The notes beneath the pieces are model-generated. The model made no database searches. It saw only the letters and a program-made list of their open reading frames with translations, and was not told where the DNA came from. The translations under genes and the position numbers were made by a program. From NCBI RefSeq assembly GCF_002149965.1, contig NZ_MSQB01000017.1, positions 1 to 64,000 of the forward strand: 64,000 nucleotides of DNA, given 5' to 3'. Of the stretch, positions 38,193-45,432 are shown piece by piece (position 1 is the stretch's first letter; the number at the start of each line of letters is the position of its first letter). This DNA comes from Novosphingobium panipatense (GTDB lineage: Bacteria; Pseudomonadota; Alphaproteobacteria; Sphingomonadales; Sphingomonadaceae).

Positions 38193-38597
38193 ATGCAGAC
38201 GTTTCGAATCCCGCTTGGCGATCTCGCGCGAAGAGCGTTGGAAACCGTCGCCCTTGTGGCGCCGCTTTTGATGGGTTGCTTGTACCTCGTCGCGGCAGTC
38301 GTGCTGCCGTTCGGCGCCGCGTTCGAACAAGGCGAAAGTTCCGTGCATATGGCGGCGGTGCTGTTCGTCCTGTCAGCCGCGGTGGGGCTTCATCTGATGC
38401 GCCGAAACACGATCACCAGTATTATCGGCATTCTTTGCGCGGGAATTGCGCTGATCGTTATCAGCTATACCTTTGCCCGGCATCAACTGCTGGGAAGCGC
38501 GGGTTATTGGCAGGCCTTTGCCGTGCCCGTCCTGAGCGCCATGTTCTGTGGATGGCATTTGCGCGAAAGCAGGCAGGCTCGCACCGATCCGTTCTGA
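38193..38597 (+). CDS. Four-helix membrane protein, unknown
   Basis: A 134-residue inner-membrane protein with four predicted helices (ETVALVAPLLMGCLYLVAAVV; HMAAVLFVLSAAVGLHL; ITSIIGILCAGIALIVISY; FAVPVLSAMFCGWHL). ATG 38193 comes 8 nt after the HNH stop with GGGTCGGG upstream, so it may share that transcript. No family is recognised. Confidence 0.6.
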   Translation: MQTFRIPLGDLARRALETVALVAPLLMGCLYLVAAVVLPFGAAFEQGESSVHMAAVLFVLSAAVGLHLMRRNTITSIIGILCAGIALIVISYTFARHQLLGSAGYWQAFAVPVLSAMFCGWHLRESRQARTDPF

Positions 38598-38756
38598 CGT
38601 AGCGAATTCGGGCCGACGTCCGGCATATCGCATCCGTTTTCGGTTCCTTCCATGATGGCGTTTCGCGAGCGGCGCCGCTAGAGAACGCCCGAGGGAGCCG
38701 CGCAAGCGGTGCGGAAGATCATCCGGCATTAACGAGACAGTCTCCAAGGGGAGGTC

Positions 38757-40097
38757 ATGAGCAAGCAATTCTTCGGCACCGACGGCATTCGCGGCCGTAC
38801 CAATCAGGGCGCGATGACCGCCGCCATTGCCATGAAGGTCGGCCAAGCGGCCGGCACCCGCTTCCTGCGGGGCACGCACCGCCACCGCGTGGTGATCGGC
38901 AAGGACACGCGCCTGTCCGGCTACATGCTGGAAAACGCGATGGTCGCGGGCTTCACCAGCGTGGGCATGGACGTGGTGCTGCTCGGCCCGATGCCGACCC
39001 CGGCGGTCGCCCTGCTGACCCGCGAACTGCGCGCCGACGTGGGCGTGATGATCTCGGCCAGCCACAACCCTTACGAGGACAACGGCATCAAGCTGTTCGG
39101 CCCCGACGGCTTCAAGCTCTCCGACGAGGATGAGCTGGCGATCGAGGCCATGCTGGCGCAGGATATCCCGCTCGCCGCATCCGAAGACATCGGCCGTGCC
39201 CGCCGCATCGACGACGCGGGGGGGCGCTATATCCACGCCGTCAAGCGCTCGCTGCCCGAGGCGGTGCGCCTCGACGGCCTCAAGATCGCGCTCGATTGCG
39301 CCAATGGCGCGGCCTATCAGGTCGCGCCTTCCGCCCTGTGGGAACTCGGCGCGGAGATCGTCGCGGTGGGCGTCTCGCCCAATGGCCGCAACATCAACGC
39401 CAAGTGCGGCTCCACCCATGTCGAACTGCTCCAGGAAACCGTGGTCTCCTCGGGCGCCGACATCGGCATCGCCCTCGACGGCGACGCCGACCGCCTGATC
39501 GTCGTGGACGAGAAGGGCAAGACCGTGGACGGCGACCAGATCATGGCGCTGATCGGCACCCAGCTTGCCGCGCGCGGCGCCTTGCGCGGGGGCGGCGTGG
39601 TGGCCACGGTCATGTCGAACCTCGGCCTCGAACGCTATCTGCAGGGACAGGGGCTGAAGCTCGAACGGACCAAGGTGGGAGACCGCCACGTCCTCGAACG
39701 CATGCGCGCGGGCGGCTTCAACGTCGGCGGCGAACAGTCCGGGCACATGATCCTGCTCGACCACGCAACGACCGGAGACGGCACCGTGGCCGCGCTCCAG
39801 GTGCTGGCCGCGCTCGTACAGTCAGGCAAGCGGGCGAGCGAACTGCTCCACCTCTTCGATCCCGTGCCGCAGCTGCTGCGCAACGTGCGCTTCTCGGGCG
39901 GGAAGCCGCTGGAGGCGGCTGGCGTCAAGACGGCCATCGCCGCGGCGGAAGCCTCGCTCAACGGCAGCGGACGGCTGGTCATCCGCGCCTCGGGCACCGA
40001 GCCGCTGATCCGCGTCATGGCGGAAGGCGACGATGCCGGTCAGGTGGAGGCCGCCGTCGCCTCGATCTGCGCCGCCGTGGAAGAGGCCGCTGCATAA
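38757..40097 (+). CDS. glmM: Phosphoglucosamine mutase
   Basis: Interconverts glucosamine-6-phosphate and glucosamine-1-phosphate for UDP-GlcNAc synthesis, feeding MurA and LPS. The 446 residues are of family length. The phosphoserine is Ser102 in ISASHNPYEDNG; the metal loop is DGDADRL and the sugar loop GGEQSGHM; the phosphate-binding C-terminal motif is RASGTEPLIRVM. A strong AAGGGGAGG ribosome site precedes ATG 38757. The stop overlaps the next start (TAATG). Confidence 0.98.
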   Translation: MSKQFFGTDGIRGRTNQGAMTAAIAMKVGQAAGTRFLRGTHRHRVVIGKDTRLSGYMLENAMVAGFTSVGMDVVLLGPMPTPAVALLTRELRADVGVMISASHNPYEDNGIKLFGPDGFKLSDEDELAIEAMLAQDIPLAASEDIGRARRIDDAGGRYIHAVKRSLPEAVRLDGLKIALDCANGAAYQVAPSALWELGAEIVAVGVSPNGRNINAKCGSTHVELLQETVVSSGADIGIALDGDADRLIVVDEKGKTVDGDQIMALIGTQLAARGALRGGGVVATVMSNLGLERYLQGQGLKLERTKVGDRHVLERMRAGGFNVGGEQSGHMILLDHATTGDGTVAALQVLAALVQSGKRASELLHLFDPVPQLLRNVRFSGGKPLEAAGVKTAIAAAEASLNGSGRLVIRASGTEPLIRVMAEGDDAGQVEAAVASICAAVEEAAA

Positions 40098-40324
40098 TGG
40101 CCCTGGAAATGCGCCCCGACTGCGAACGCTGCGGCACCGACCTTCCGGCCGATGCCCCCGGCGCGTTCATCTGCAGCTTCGAATGCACCTACTGCGCGGA
40201 ATGCGCGGACGACCTCGACGAGCTTTGCCCCAATTGCGGCGGCGAACTGCTCGACCGGCCGACACGGGCGAAGCGGCATTTCGATTCTGCGCCGCCTTCG
40301 AAAGAGCGCAGGTTCAAGGGGTAG
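40097..40324 (+). CDS. DUF1272 zinc-ribbon-like protein
   Basis: A 75-residue Cys-rich protein of the DUF1272 family. CERCGTDLP, CSFECTYCAEC and CPNCGGEL supply eight or more Cys, enough for two zinc sites. It starts on the last base of the glmM stop codon (TAATG), so it is translationally coupled to glmM. The family has no established function. Confidence 0.88.
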   Translation: MALEMRPDCERCGTDLPADAPGAFICSFECTYCAECADDLDELCPNCGGELLDRPTRAKRHFDSAPPSKERRFKG

Positions 40325-40507
40325 AATAAAGCAGGGGAGCCCTTCGGCGAAGCTCAGGATAAACTTCGCCCCCCTGCACCCCCGATACCGTCTAGGTCAC
40401 GCGCGCCAACGCCGTTGTGCGCTCATGGTGGCGTCGGGAGACTTAATGGCTGCGCTGCAGGGAGCGCACGACGGACAGGCGGCGCGCAGCGTTTACATTC
40501 CGAGGGT

Positions 40508-40526
40508 CTGGGGGATCATCCCCCAG
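40508..40526. other. Hairpin upstream of thiD
   Basis: CTGGGGGA (40508-40515) and TCCCCCAG (40519-40526) form a perfect 8-bp stem with a TCA loop, followed 6 nt later by CTTTTTCTCC. It could end transcription arriving from glmM-DUF1272 or act as an attenuator before thiD. In the rest of the gap 40325-40581 I see a partial CTTCG-AAGCTCAGGAT repeat near 40341 and no thiamine riboswitch core. Confidence 0.5.
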
Positions 40527-40581
40527 GACTTCCTTTTTCTCCTCCCTCGACACCATCGGCCCGAAGCGGCAAGGGAGCGCC

Positions 40582-41331
40582 ATGATCACACCGCCCCGCA
40601 TCCTCTCCATCGCCGGTTCCGACAGTTCGGGCGGCGCCGGTATTCAGGCTGATATCAAGACCATCGTGATGCTGGGCGGCTATGCCATGACCGCGATCAC
40701 CGCGATCACCGCGCAGAATACCTGCGGCGTGACGGACATGGTGGCGCTCTCGCCGGAGATGGTGGCGGCGCAGATCGATGCCTGCCTCGGCGACATCGGC
40801 GTGGACGCGGTGAAGATCGGCATGCTCGGCAGTCCCGAGATCGCCCATGTCGTGGCGGACCGGCTGGCCGGGCTGGGCGTGCCGGTGGTGTTCGACCCGG
40901 TGATGATTTCCACCAGCGGCTCGGTTCTGGCCGACGCGGCGACGGTCGAGGCGTTCGAGCGCTTGATGGCCGTCGCCACGCTGACCACGCCGAACGTGCC
41001 GGAGCTGGCGGCGCTGGGCGGGGACGGAGCGATGGCGGCGCGCGGTGTCGCCTATATCGCCAAGGGCGGCGATGCCGAAGGTCCGATCGTGGAAGATCGG
41101 TTGCTGCGGCCCGGCGAACTGCCGCTGTCCTGGACGGCACCGCGCATCGATACGCGCCATACCCACGGCACCGGCTGCACGTTTTCCAGCGCCATCGCGA
41201 CTTTCATGGGGCAGGGCGCCGGGCTGGAAGCGGCCATCGTCGGCGCGCGCGATTATGTGCGCGCGGCGCTCCTCAATGCACCGGGCTTCGGCGCGGGGCA
41301 TGGGCCGCTGGGGCACCACGTCCGGGGGTAG
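40582..41331 (+). CDS. thiD: Hydroxymethylpyrimidine/phosphomethylpyrimidine kinase
   Basis: Two-step phosphorylation of the thiamine pyrimidine moiety, in the ribokinase superfamily. The 249 residues open with ILSIAGSDSSGGAGIQADIK, the HMP-binding signature, and contain the anion-hole and catalytic motif GTGCTFSSAIA near the C-terminus. An AAGGGAGCG ribosome site precedes ATG 40582. No other thi genes are adjacent. Confidence 0.96.
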   Translation: MITPPRILSIAGSDSSGGAGIQADIKTIVMLGGYAMTAITAITAQNTCGVTDMVALSPEMVAAQIDACLGDIGVDAVKIGMLGSPEIAHVVADRLAGLGVPVVFDPVMISTSGSVLADAATVEAFERLMAVATLTTPNVPELAALGGDGAMAARGVAYIAKGGDAEGPIVEDRLLRPGELPLSWTAPRIDTRHTHGTGCTFSSAIATFMGQGAGLEAAIVGARDYVRAALLNAPGFGAGHGPLGHHVRG

Positions 41332-41357
41332 TTTCAGATTTCTCGTCAAAAACAAAC

Positions 41358-41466
41358 GTCATCCTGAACTTGTTTAGCTTCGCTGGCCTACGGCTCAGGA
41401 TCCATTTCGCCGATCAGACCGATGGTCTCGGTTGCGCGATGGATCCTGAAACAAGTTCAGGATGAC
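41358..41466. repeat. Interrupted ATCCTGAACTTGTTTCAGGAT-type inverted repeat
   Basis: Right arm 41439-41466 is intact. The left arm reads GTCATCCTGAACTTGTTT (41358-41375), then about 20 extra nt (AGCTTCGCTGGCCTACGGC), and resumes as TCAGGATCCAT (41395-41405). The uninterrupted form is the repeat at 28642-28769. It separates the convergent thiD and LOG-family genes. Confidence 0.85.
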
Positions 41467-41528
41467 GATGTGTCATGTGATGGCTTGGGGGCAGGAAGGG
41501 AGCAGGCCGCAGCCCGCTCCCCAAACCC

Positions 41529-42410
41529 TCAGCAGCAGTCCAGATCGTAGAACTTCTGCACCACTTTCCAGCCTTCCTCGGCGGTTTCGCACCAGTGGAA
41601 CAGCTTGAGGTCGGCGGCGTTGATCACGCCTTCCTCGGCCAGGGCCTCGAAGTTGACCACGCGTTCCCAGAATTCCTTGCCGTAGAGCAGGATCGGCAGT
41701 GGCTTCATCTTGCCGGTCTGGATCAGGGTGAGCAGTTCGAAGAATTCGTCGAACGTGCCGAAGCCGCCGGGGAACACCGCCACCGCGCGGGCGCGCAGCA
41801 GGAAGTGCATCTTGCGCAGGGCGAAGTAGTGGAACTGGAACGAGAGCCGCGGCGTGACGAAGAGGTTGGGCGCCTGCTCATGCGGTAGCACGATGTTGAG
41901 GCCCAGCGATTCCGCGCCCACTTCGCTCGCACCGCGATTGGCCGCTTCCATGATCGAGGGCCCGCCGCCCGAGCAGACCACGAACTGGCGCATGCCCTTT
42001 TCCACTACCGAGCACTGGCTGGCGAGGCGGGCGAGCTTGCGGGCTTCCTCGTAGTATTTCGCCTTGGCGACGAGGCGTTCGGCAACCTTCTTTTCTTCGT
42101 CGGTCTTGGCGCGGGCGAGCAGTTCGTCGCACTGGTCGGGCGCGGGGATGCGGGCCGAGCCGTACATCACCATGGTCGAGCCGATATTGGCCTCTTCCAG
42201 CAGCATTTCCGTCTTGAGCAGCTCAAGCTGGAAACGCACCGGGCGCAGTTCGTCGCGCAGCAGGAATTCGGTGTCCTGGAAGGCGAGGCGATAGGCCGGG
42301 TTCTGGGTCTGGATGGTGCCTTCCTGCGCATCGGCGAAGGTGGCTTCCTGCTCCGCCTTGTAGAAACGGCGGTTGGTTACTTTCTTGTCTTCTTTTTCGG
42401 TCATCTGCAT
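41529..42410 (-). CDS. LOG family protein (TIGR00730-like)
   Basis: Rossmann-fold protein of 293 residues in the lysine-decarboxylase-like LOG family; characterised members are cytokinin nucleoside monophosphate phosphoribohydrolases acting on nucleotide N-glycosidic bonds. The motif PGGFGTFDEFFELLT is the family signature, preceded by VVCSGGGPSIMEAANRG for phosphate binding. This is the long form with a helical N-terminal extension of about 90 residues. ATG 42410 is chosen; M68 of the open frame (42404) is an alternative. The stop ends DLDCC. Confidence 0.88.
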   Translation of the reverse strand: MQMTEKEDKKVTNRRFYKAEQEATFADAQEGTIQTQNPAYRLAFQDTEFLLRDELRPVRFQLELLKTEMLLEEANIGSTMVMYGSARIPAPDQCDELLARAKTDEEKKVAERLVAKAKYYEEARKLARLASQCSVVEKGMRQFVVCSGGGPSIMEAANRGASEVGAESLGLNIVLPHEQAPNLFVTPRLSFQFHYFALRKMHFLLRARAVAVFPGGFGTFDEFFELLTLIQTGKMKPLPILLYGKEFWERVVNFEALAEEGVINAADLKLFHWCETAEEGWKVVQKFYDLDCC

Positions 42411-42465
42411 TCCATGGCCGCTCGGAGGCGCGGCGTCGAGGGGTAAGGATTTAAGGTTTCGTTCG

Positions 42466-42597
42466 AAAATCCGCCGCAGGCGGATTTTGGCGGCACCGGC
42501 CCTCTCCCCCACCCGACCTCCCACGAGTGTATCCTGATGGGAGGTCGGGTGGGGGAGAGGGCCGGTGCCACCACCAAAATGCCCAAGTGGGCATTTT
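42466..42597. repeat. Giant-hairpin dispersed repeat, copy C (complete)
   Basis: The best copy. Left small hairpin: AAAATCCGCC (42466-42475) with GGCGGATTTT (42479-42488). Giant hairpin: a perfect 32-bp stem, 42492-42523 with 42538-42569, loop CGAGTGTATCCTGA. Right small hairpin: AAAATGCCC (42576-42584) with GGGCATTTT (42589-42597). G-runs at 42539-541, 547-549, 551-555 and 559-561 form a quadruplex motif. It lies between the divergent LOG-family and LD-carboxypeptidase genes. Confidence 0.95.
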
Positions 42598-42658
42598 TCA
42601 AGCAAACTCTAAATTCCTTACTGTTGCGTGCAAGTATGGGCTTCCCTAGCCTGCCTTC

Positions 42659-43714
42659 ATGTCGAAACAGATACTGACGCGGCGCTCGGTTCTCGCGGGT
42701 GGGAGCATGGCCCTGGCGGCGAGCATGCTGCCTGCGATTCCGGCCCTTTCCGCGCCTTCGCGCAAGCTGGTGAAGCCGCCGCGTCTGCGTGAGGGTGATG
42801 TGCTCGGCCTTGTCGCGCCTGCGCGTTTCGTGGGGGACCGGTTCGGGCTGGATTCGATCATGGCCACCGTTCGCGCCATGGGTCTGGAGCCGAAGGCGGC
42901 GCCGCATCTGCTGGACCGCGAAGGCTATCTGGCCGGTTCGGACGCGGCGCGGGCGGCCGATCTCATGGCCATGTTCACCGATCCGAAAGTGCGCGGGATT
43001 ATGTCGGTGGCGGGCGGTTGGGGCTGCGCGCGAATCCTGCCGCTGCTCGATTTCGACCGGATCGCGGCGAATCCCAAGATCTTCACCGGCTTCAGCGACA
43101 ATACCGCGCTCCACCTCGCTTTCGCGGCGCGCACCGGAGTGGCCAGCATCCATGGCCCCAACGCCTCCGCCTCCTGGCCGCCTGCCGCCTGGGATTCGTT
43201 CCATGCGCTCGCTTTCGAGGGGGCGACGCCGACCTGGCGCGTGCCGGAAGGAGCAGGCGCGAACCTTTCCGGGCGGGGCAAGGACTTGCGCACCTTTCGC
43301 GGCGGCAAGGCGCAAGGGCGCCTGTTGGGCGGCAATCTCACCGTGCTCACCGGGCTGGTCGGCACGCCCTATCTGCCCGACTTTACCGGCGCGGTGCTGT
43401 TCATCGAGGATACCAACGAATCCGAATACCGGATCGACCGGATGCTTACCCAGCTTGCGCTGGCGGGGGTGTTCGACAAGGTCGCGGGCGTCGTCTTCGG
43501 CCAATGCACCGGCTGCCGGAACCCCGACGGCGGCTATTCGAACTTCACGATCTACGAAGTGCTGGACCGCCAGTTCTCCGCGCTCAAGGTGCCCGCGTTC
43601 CAGGGGCTCCAGATCGGCCATGTCGCCGCACAGCTGAGCGTGCCGGTGGGGCTGCCGGTGGAGATCGACGCCGATGCCGGCACCATGCGCCTGCTGGAAC
43701 CGGCCGTGATCTGA
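42659..43714 (+). CDS. LD-carboxypeptidase (peptidase S66)
   Basis: Predicted peptidoglycan-recycling enzyme removing the terminal D-Ala from tetrapeptides. The 351 residues start with a twin-arginine-like leader (LTRRSVLAGGSMALAASM), unlike cytoplasmic E. coli LdcA, so this form is probably exported. S66 landmarks: GLVAPARFV, the nucleophile region IFTGFSDNTALHLAF, FIEDTNESEYRIDRML with the catalytic Glu, and GLQIGHVAAQLSVPVG with the His. An AGCC-rich start region has no strong SD. Confidence 0.9.
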   Translation: MSKQILTRRSVLAGGSMALAASMLPAIPALSAPSRKLVKPPRLREGDVLGLVAPARFVGDRFGLDSIMATVRAMGLEPKAAPHLLDREGYLAGSDAARAADLMAMFTDPKVRGIMSVAGGWGCARILPLLDFDRIAANPKIFTGFSDNTALHLAFAARTGVASIHGPNASASWPPAAWDSFHALAFEGATPTWRVPEGAGANLSGRGKDLRTFRGGKAQGRLLGGNLTVLTGLVGTPYLPDFTGAVLFIEDTNESEYRIDRMLTQLALAGVFDKVAGVVFGQCTGCRNPDGGYSNFTIYEVLDRQFSALKVPAFQGLQIGHVAAQLSVPVGLPVEIDADAGTMRLLEPAVI

Positions 43715-43779
43715 GCACGCCAAGCTAGACCTCAGGCCCGCTCTTGAGCCATGCGGAAGTGGCTGTTATCGCAGGCCCC

Positions 43780-44481
43780 ATGTCCAACTGTGACCTGTGC
43801 GTCGTTCGTAACCGGGCGATCTGTTCATCCCTCGATGCGAAAGAGCTGGAGGCGCTCAACGCGATCGGGCGCACTCGCACGATCGAACCCGGCGAATCGC
43901 TGATCTGGGAGGGCGAGGATTCGGTTCTCGTCGCCAATGTGATCGAAGGCGTGCTCAAGCTATCGACCAATACCGAGGACGGGCGCGAACAGATCGTGGG
44001 CGTGGTCTACCCTTCCGACTTCATCGGCAGGCCCTTCGGCGGCACGACCGGCCACGGCGCCACGGCCCTGACCGAGGCCAAGGTCTGCGTTTTCTCGCGC
44101 CGCGATTTCGATGCCTTCGCGCGCGAGCATCCGGCGCTGGAACACAAGCTGCTGGAACGCACCCTGGCCGAGCTTGACCGCACGCGCCGCTGGATGCTGC
44201 TGCTCGGCCGCAAGTCGGCATCGGAAAAACTGGCCAGTTTCCTGCTGGAAATGGACGAACGGCTCCAGCCTCCGGGCTGTACGTGGAATTTCGAGGATGC
44301 CGCGCCGCGCCGCATAACCCTGCCGTTCTCGCGCCAGCAGATCGCCGACGTGCTGGGCCTGACCATCGAGACGGTGAGCCGCCAGTTCACCCGTTTCAAG
44401 AACGACCGCGTGATCGACCTGCCCTCGCGCCGGGACGTGACGATCCTCGACCATGCGGCGCTGGTGGCAGAGGCGGGGTAG
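43780..44481 (+). CDS. fnrL: FNR/FnrL-type oxygen-responsive regulator
   Basis: Crp/Fnr-family transcription factor of 233 residues. From ATG 43780 the protein begins with CDLCVVRNRAIC, the C-x2-C-x7-C arrangement of alphaproteobacterial FnrL, and a fourth Cys is in EAKVCVF, so it probably binds an oxygen-labile [4Fe-4S] cluster. The helix-turn-helix is FSRQQIADVLGLTIETVSRQF with the E-x2-SR recognition pattern expected for TTGA-N6-TCAA sites. A TTG at 43744 would extend it by 12 residues. The ompW/hemN pair just downstream carries candidate sites. Confidence 0.93.
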   Translation: MSNCDLCVVRNRAICSSLDAKELEALNAIGRTRTIEPGESLIWEGEDSVLVANVIEGVLKLSTNTEDGREQIVGVVYPSDFIGRPFGGTTGHGATALTEAKVCVFSRRDFDAFAREHPALEHKLLERTLAELDRTRRWMLLLGRKSASEKLASFLLEMDERLQPPGCTWNFEDAAPRRITLPFSRQQIADVLGLTIETVSRQFTRFKNDRVIDLPSRRDVTILDHAALVAEAG

Positions 44482-44487
44482 ACGAAG

Positions 44488-44512
44488 AAAGGGGAGCAAG
44501 AAGCTCCCCTTT
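44488..44512. terminator. Bidirectional terminator between fnrL and ompW
   Basis: AAAGGGGAGC (44488-44497) and GCTCCCCTTT (44503-44512) with an AAGAA loop, followed by TTTCTTTTT. It starts 6 nt after the fnrL stop and also faces the end of ompW. Confidence 0.92.
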
Positions 44513-44535
44513 TTCTTTTTGGATCTTGGCGCCGT

Positions 44536-45243
44536 TCAGAAGCGGTAGGATACGCCCGCGCTGAGCACCCAGGGATCGAGGTCGTGGCGCGTCTTCAGCG
44601 CCAGGTCGTCGCCTTCGTAGAACGATGCGGTGGGCTTCACCCAGTACTTCTTGGCGTCCAGCGAAAGGCCGAGGCCCTTGTCGTTGATGGCGATGTCCAT
44701 GCCCGCCTGCAGCGCGAAGCCCAGCTTGTTCGACATCTTCACTTTGTCCACGCCCAGCGAACGCGCGGTCGCGCCGGGCTTTTCGTCGAACACGAAGAAC
44801 CAGGCAGGGCCCGCGCCGACATAGGGCTTGAAGGGGGTGCCGGTGTCGAGGTGCGCCTTGGCGGTCACCGTGGCGGGCAGGATCAGCACGTGATCGACGA
44901 GGCCCGCGCCCGCGATATCGCCGGTTCCGTTGACATGGTGCTGGGTGAAACAGCAGATCGTCTCCACCGAGAAGGCCTTAGTGAAGAAGTATTCCACCGC
45001 CAGCGTCGGCACGACGTTGTCGTTGGCCTTGGTGCCCACGGTGTCGAGCGTGGCCAGGGTGCCGCCGAGGGTGGTGTCGGTGTCGATCGACTTGATCTTG
45101 TCGATTCCGCCGTCCGGCAGCACGGCGGTGCCGAGGACCTTGACCTGCCACTTGCCGTCCGGGCTTCCGGCCATGGCCGGGGCGGCGATCGCGGTGGCGG
45201 CGGCAACGAAAGCGGTAGCCGCGAGCAGGGTCGTCTTGCGCAT
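44536..45243 (-). CDS. ompW: OmpW family outer membrane protein
   Basis: Eight-stranded outer-membrane beta-barrel with a hydrophobic pore. The 235 residues have a signal peptide ending AAPAMA, then the OmpW opening GKWQVKVLGTAVLPDGG, the strand TLAVEYFFTKAFSVETICC, PYVGAGPAWFFVF and the terminal WVLSAGVSYRF with the C-terminal aromatic needed for assembly. AGGAAAG precedes ATG 45243. E. coli ompW is known to be FNR-controlled; two FNR-like boxes lie upstream here. Confidence 0.93.
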   Translation of the reverse strand: MRKTTLLAATAFVAAATAIAAPAMAGSPDGKWQVKVLGTAVLPDGGIDKIKSIDTDTTLGGTLATLDTVGTKANDNVVPTLAVEYFFTKAFSVETICCFTQHHVNGTGDIAGAGLVDHVLILPATVTAKAHLDTGTPFKPYVGAGPAWFFVFDEKPGATARSLGVDKVKMSNKLGFALQAGMDIAINDKGLGLSLDAKKYWVKPTASFYEGDDLALKTRHDLDPWVLSAGVSYRF

Positions 45244-45338
45244 GTTCGGTCTTTCCTGCGCCGCCGGGGCCGCACCGTGCGGGTCCCCCCTCTTGAGCGG
45301 CAGCAGGGACGCTTTGGTCCCATTGGCGGTGCGGGGAA

Positions 45339-45352
45339 TTGATCGCGCGCAA
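45339..45352. promoter_or_regulatory. FNR-like box 1
   Basis: TTGATCGCGCGCAA matches TTGA-N6-TCAA except for one base (GCAA). It lies about 102 bp upstream of the ompW start, in the ompW-hemN divergent region. A 7-bp dyad (ATCGGCG 45355-45361, CGCCGAT 45368-45374) sits between it and box 2. Confidence 0.5.
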
Positions 45353-45383
45353 AAATCGGCGAATTTCCGCCGATCGGCGCAAG

Positions 45384-45397
45384 TTGATCGAACGCAA
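45384..45397. promoter_or_regulatory. FNR-like box 2
   Basis: TTGATCGAACGCAA has the same TTGA-N6-GCAA form as box 1, 45 bp away, and is centred about 42 bp before the preferred hemN ATG at 45433. The repetition of the same variant supports a real site. Confidence 0.5.
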
Positions 45398-45432
45398 TGA
45401 CGGCAGGGGCGGCGCGCGCGATGCTGCGGGGC

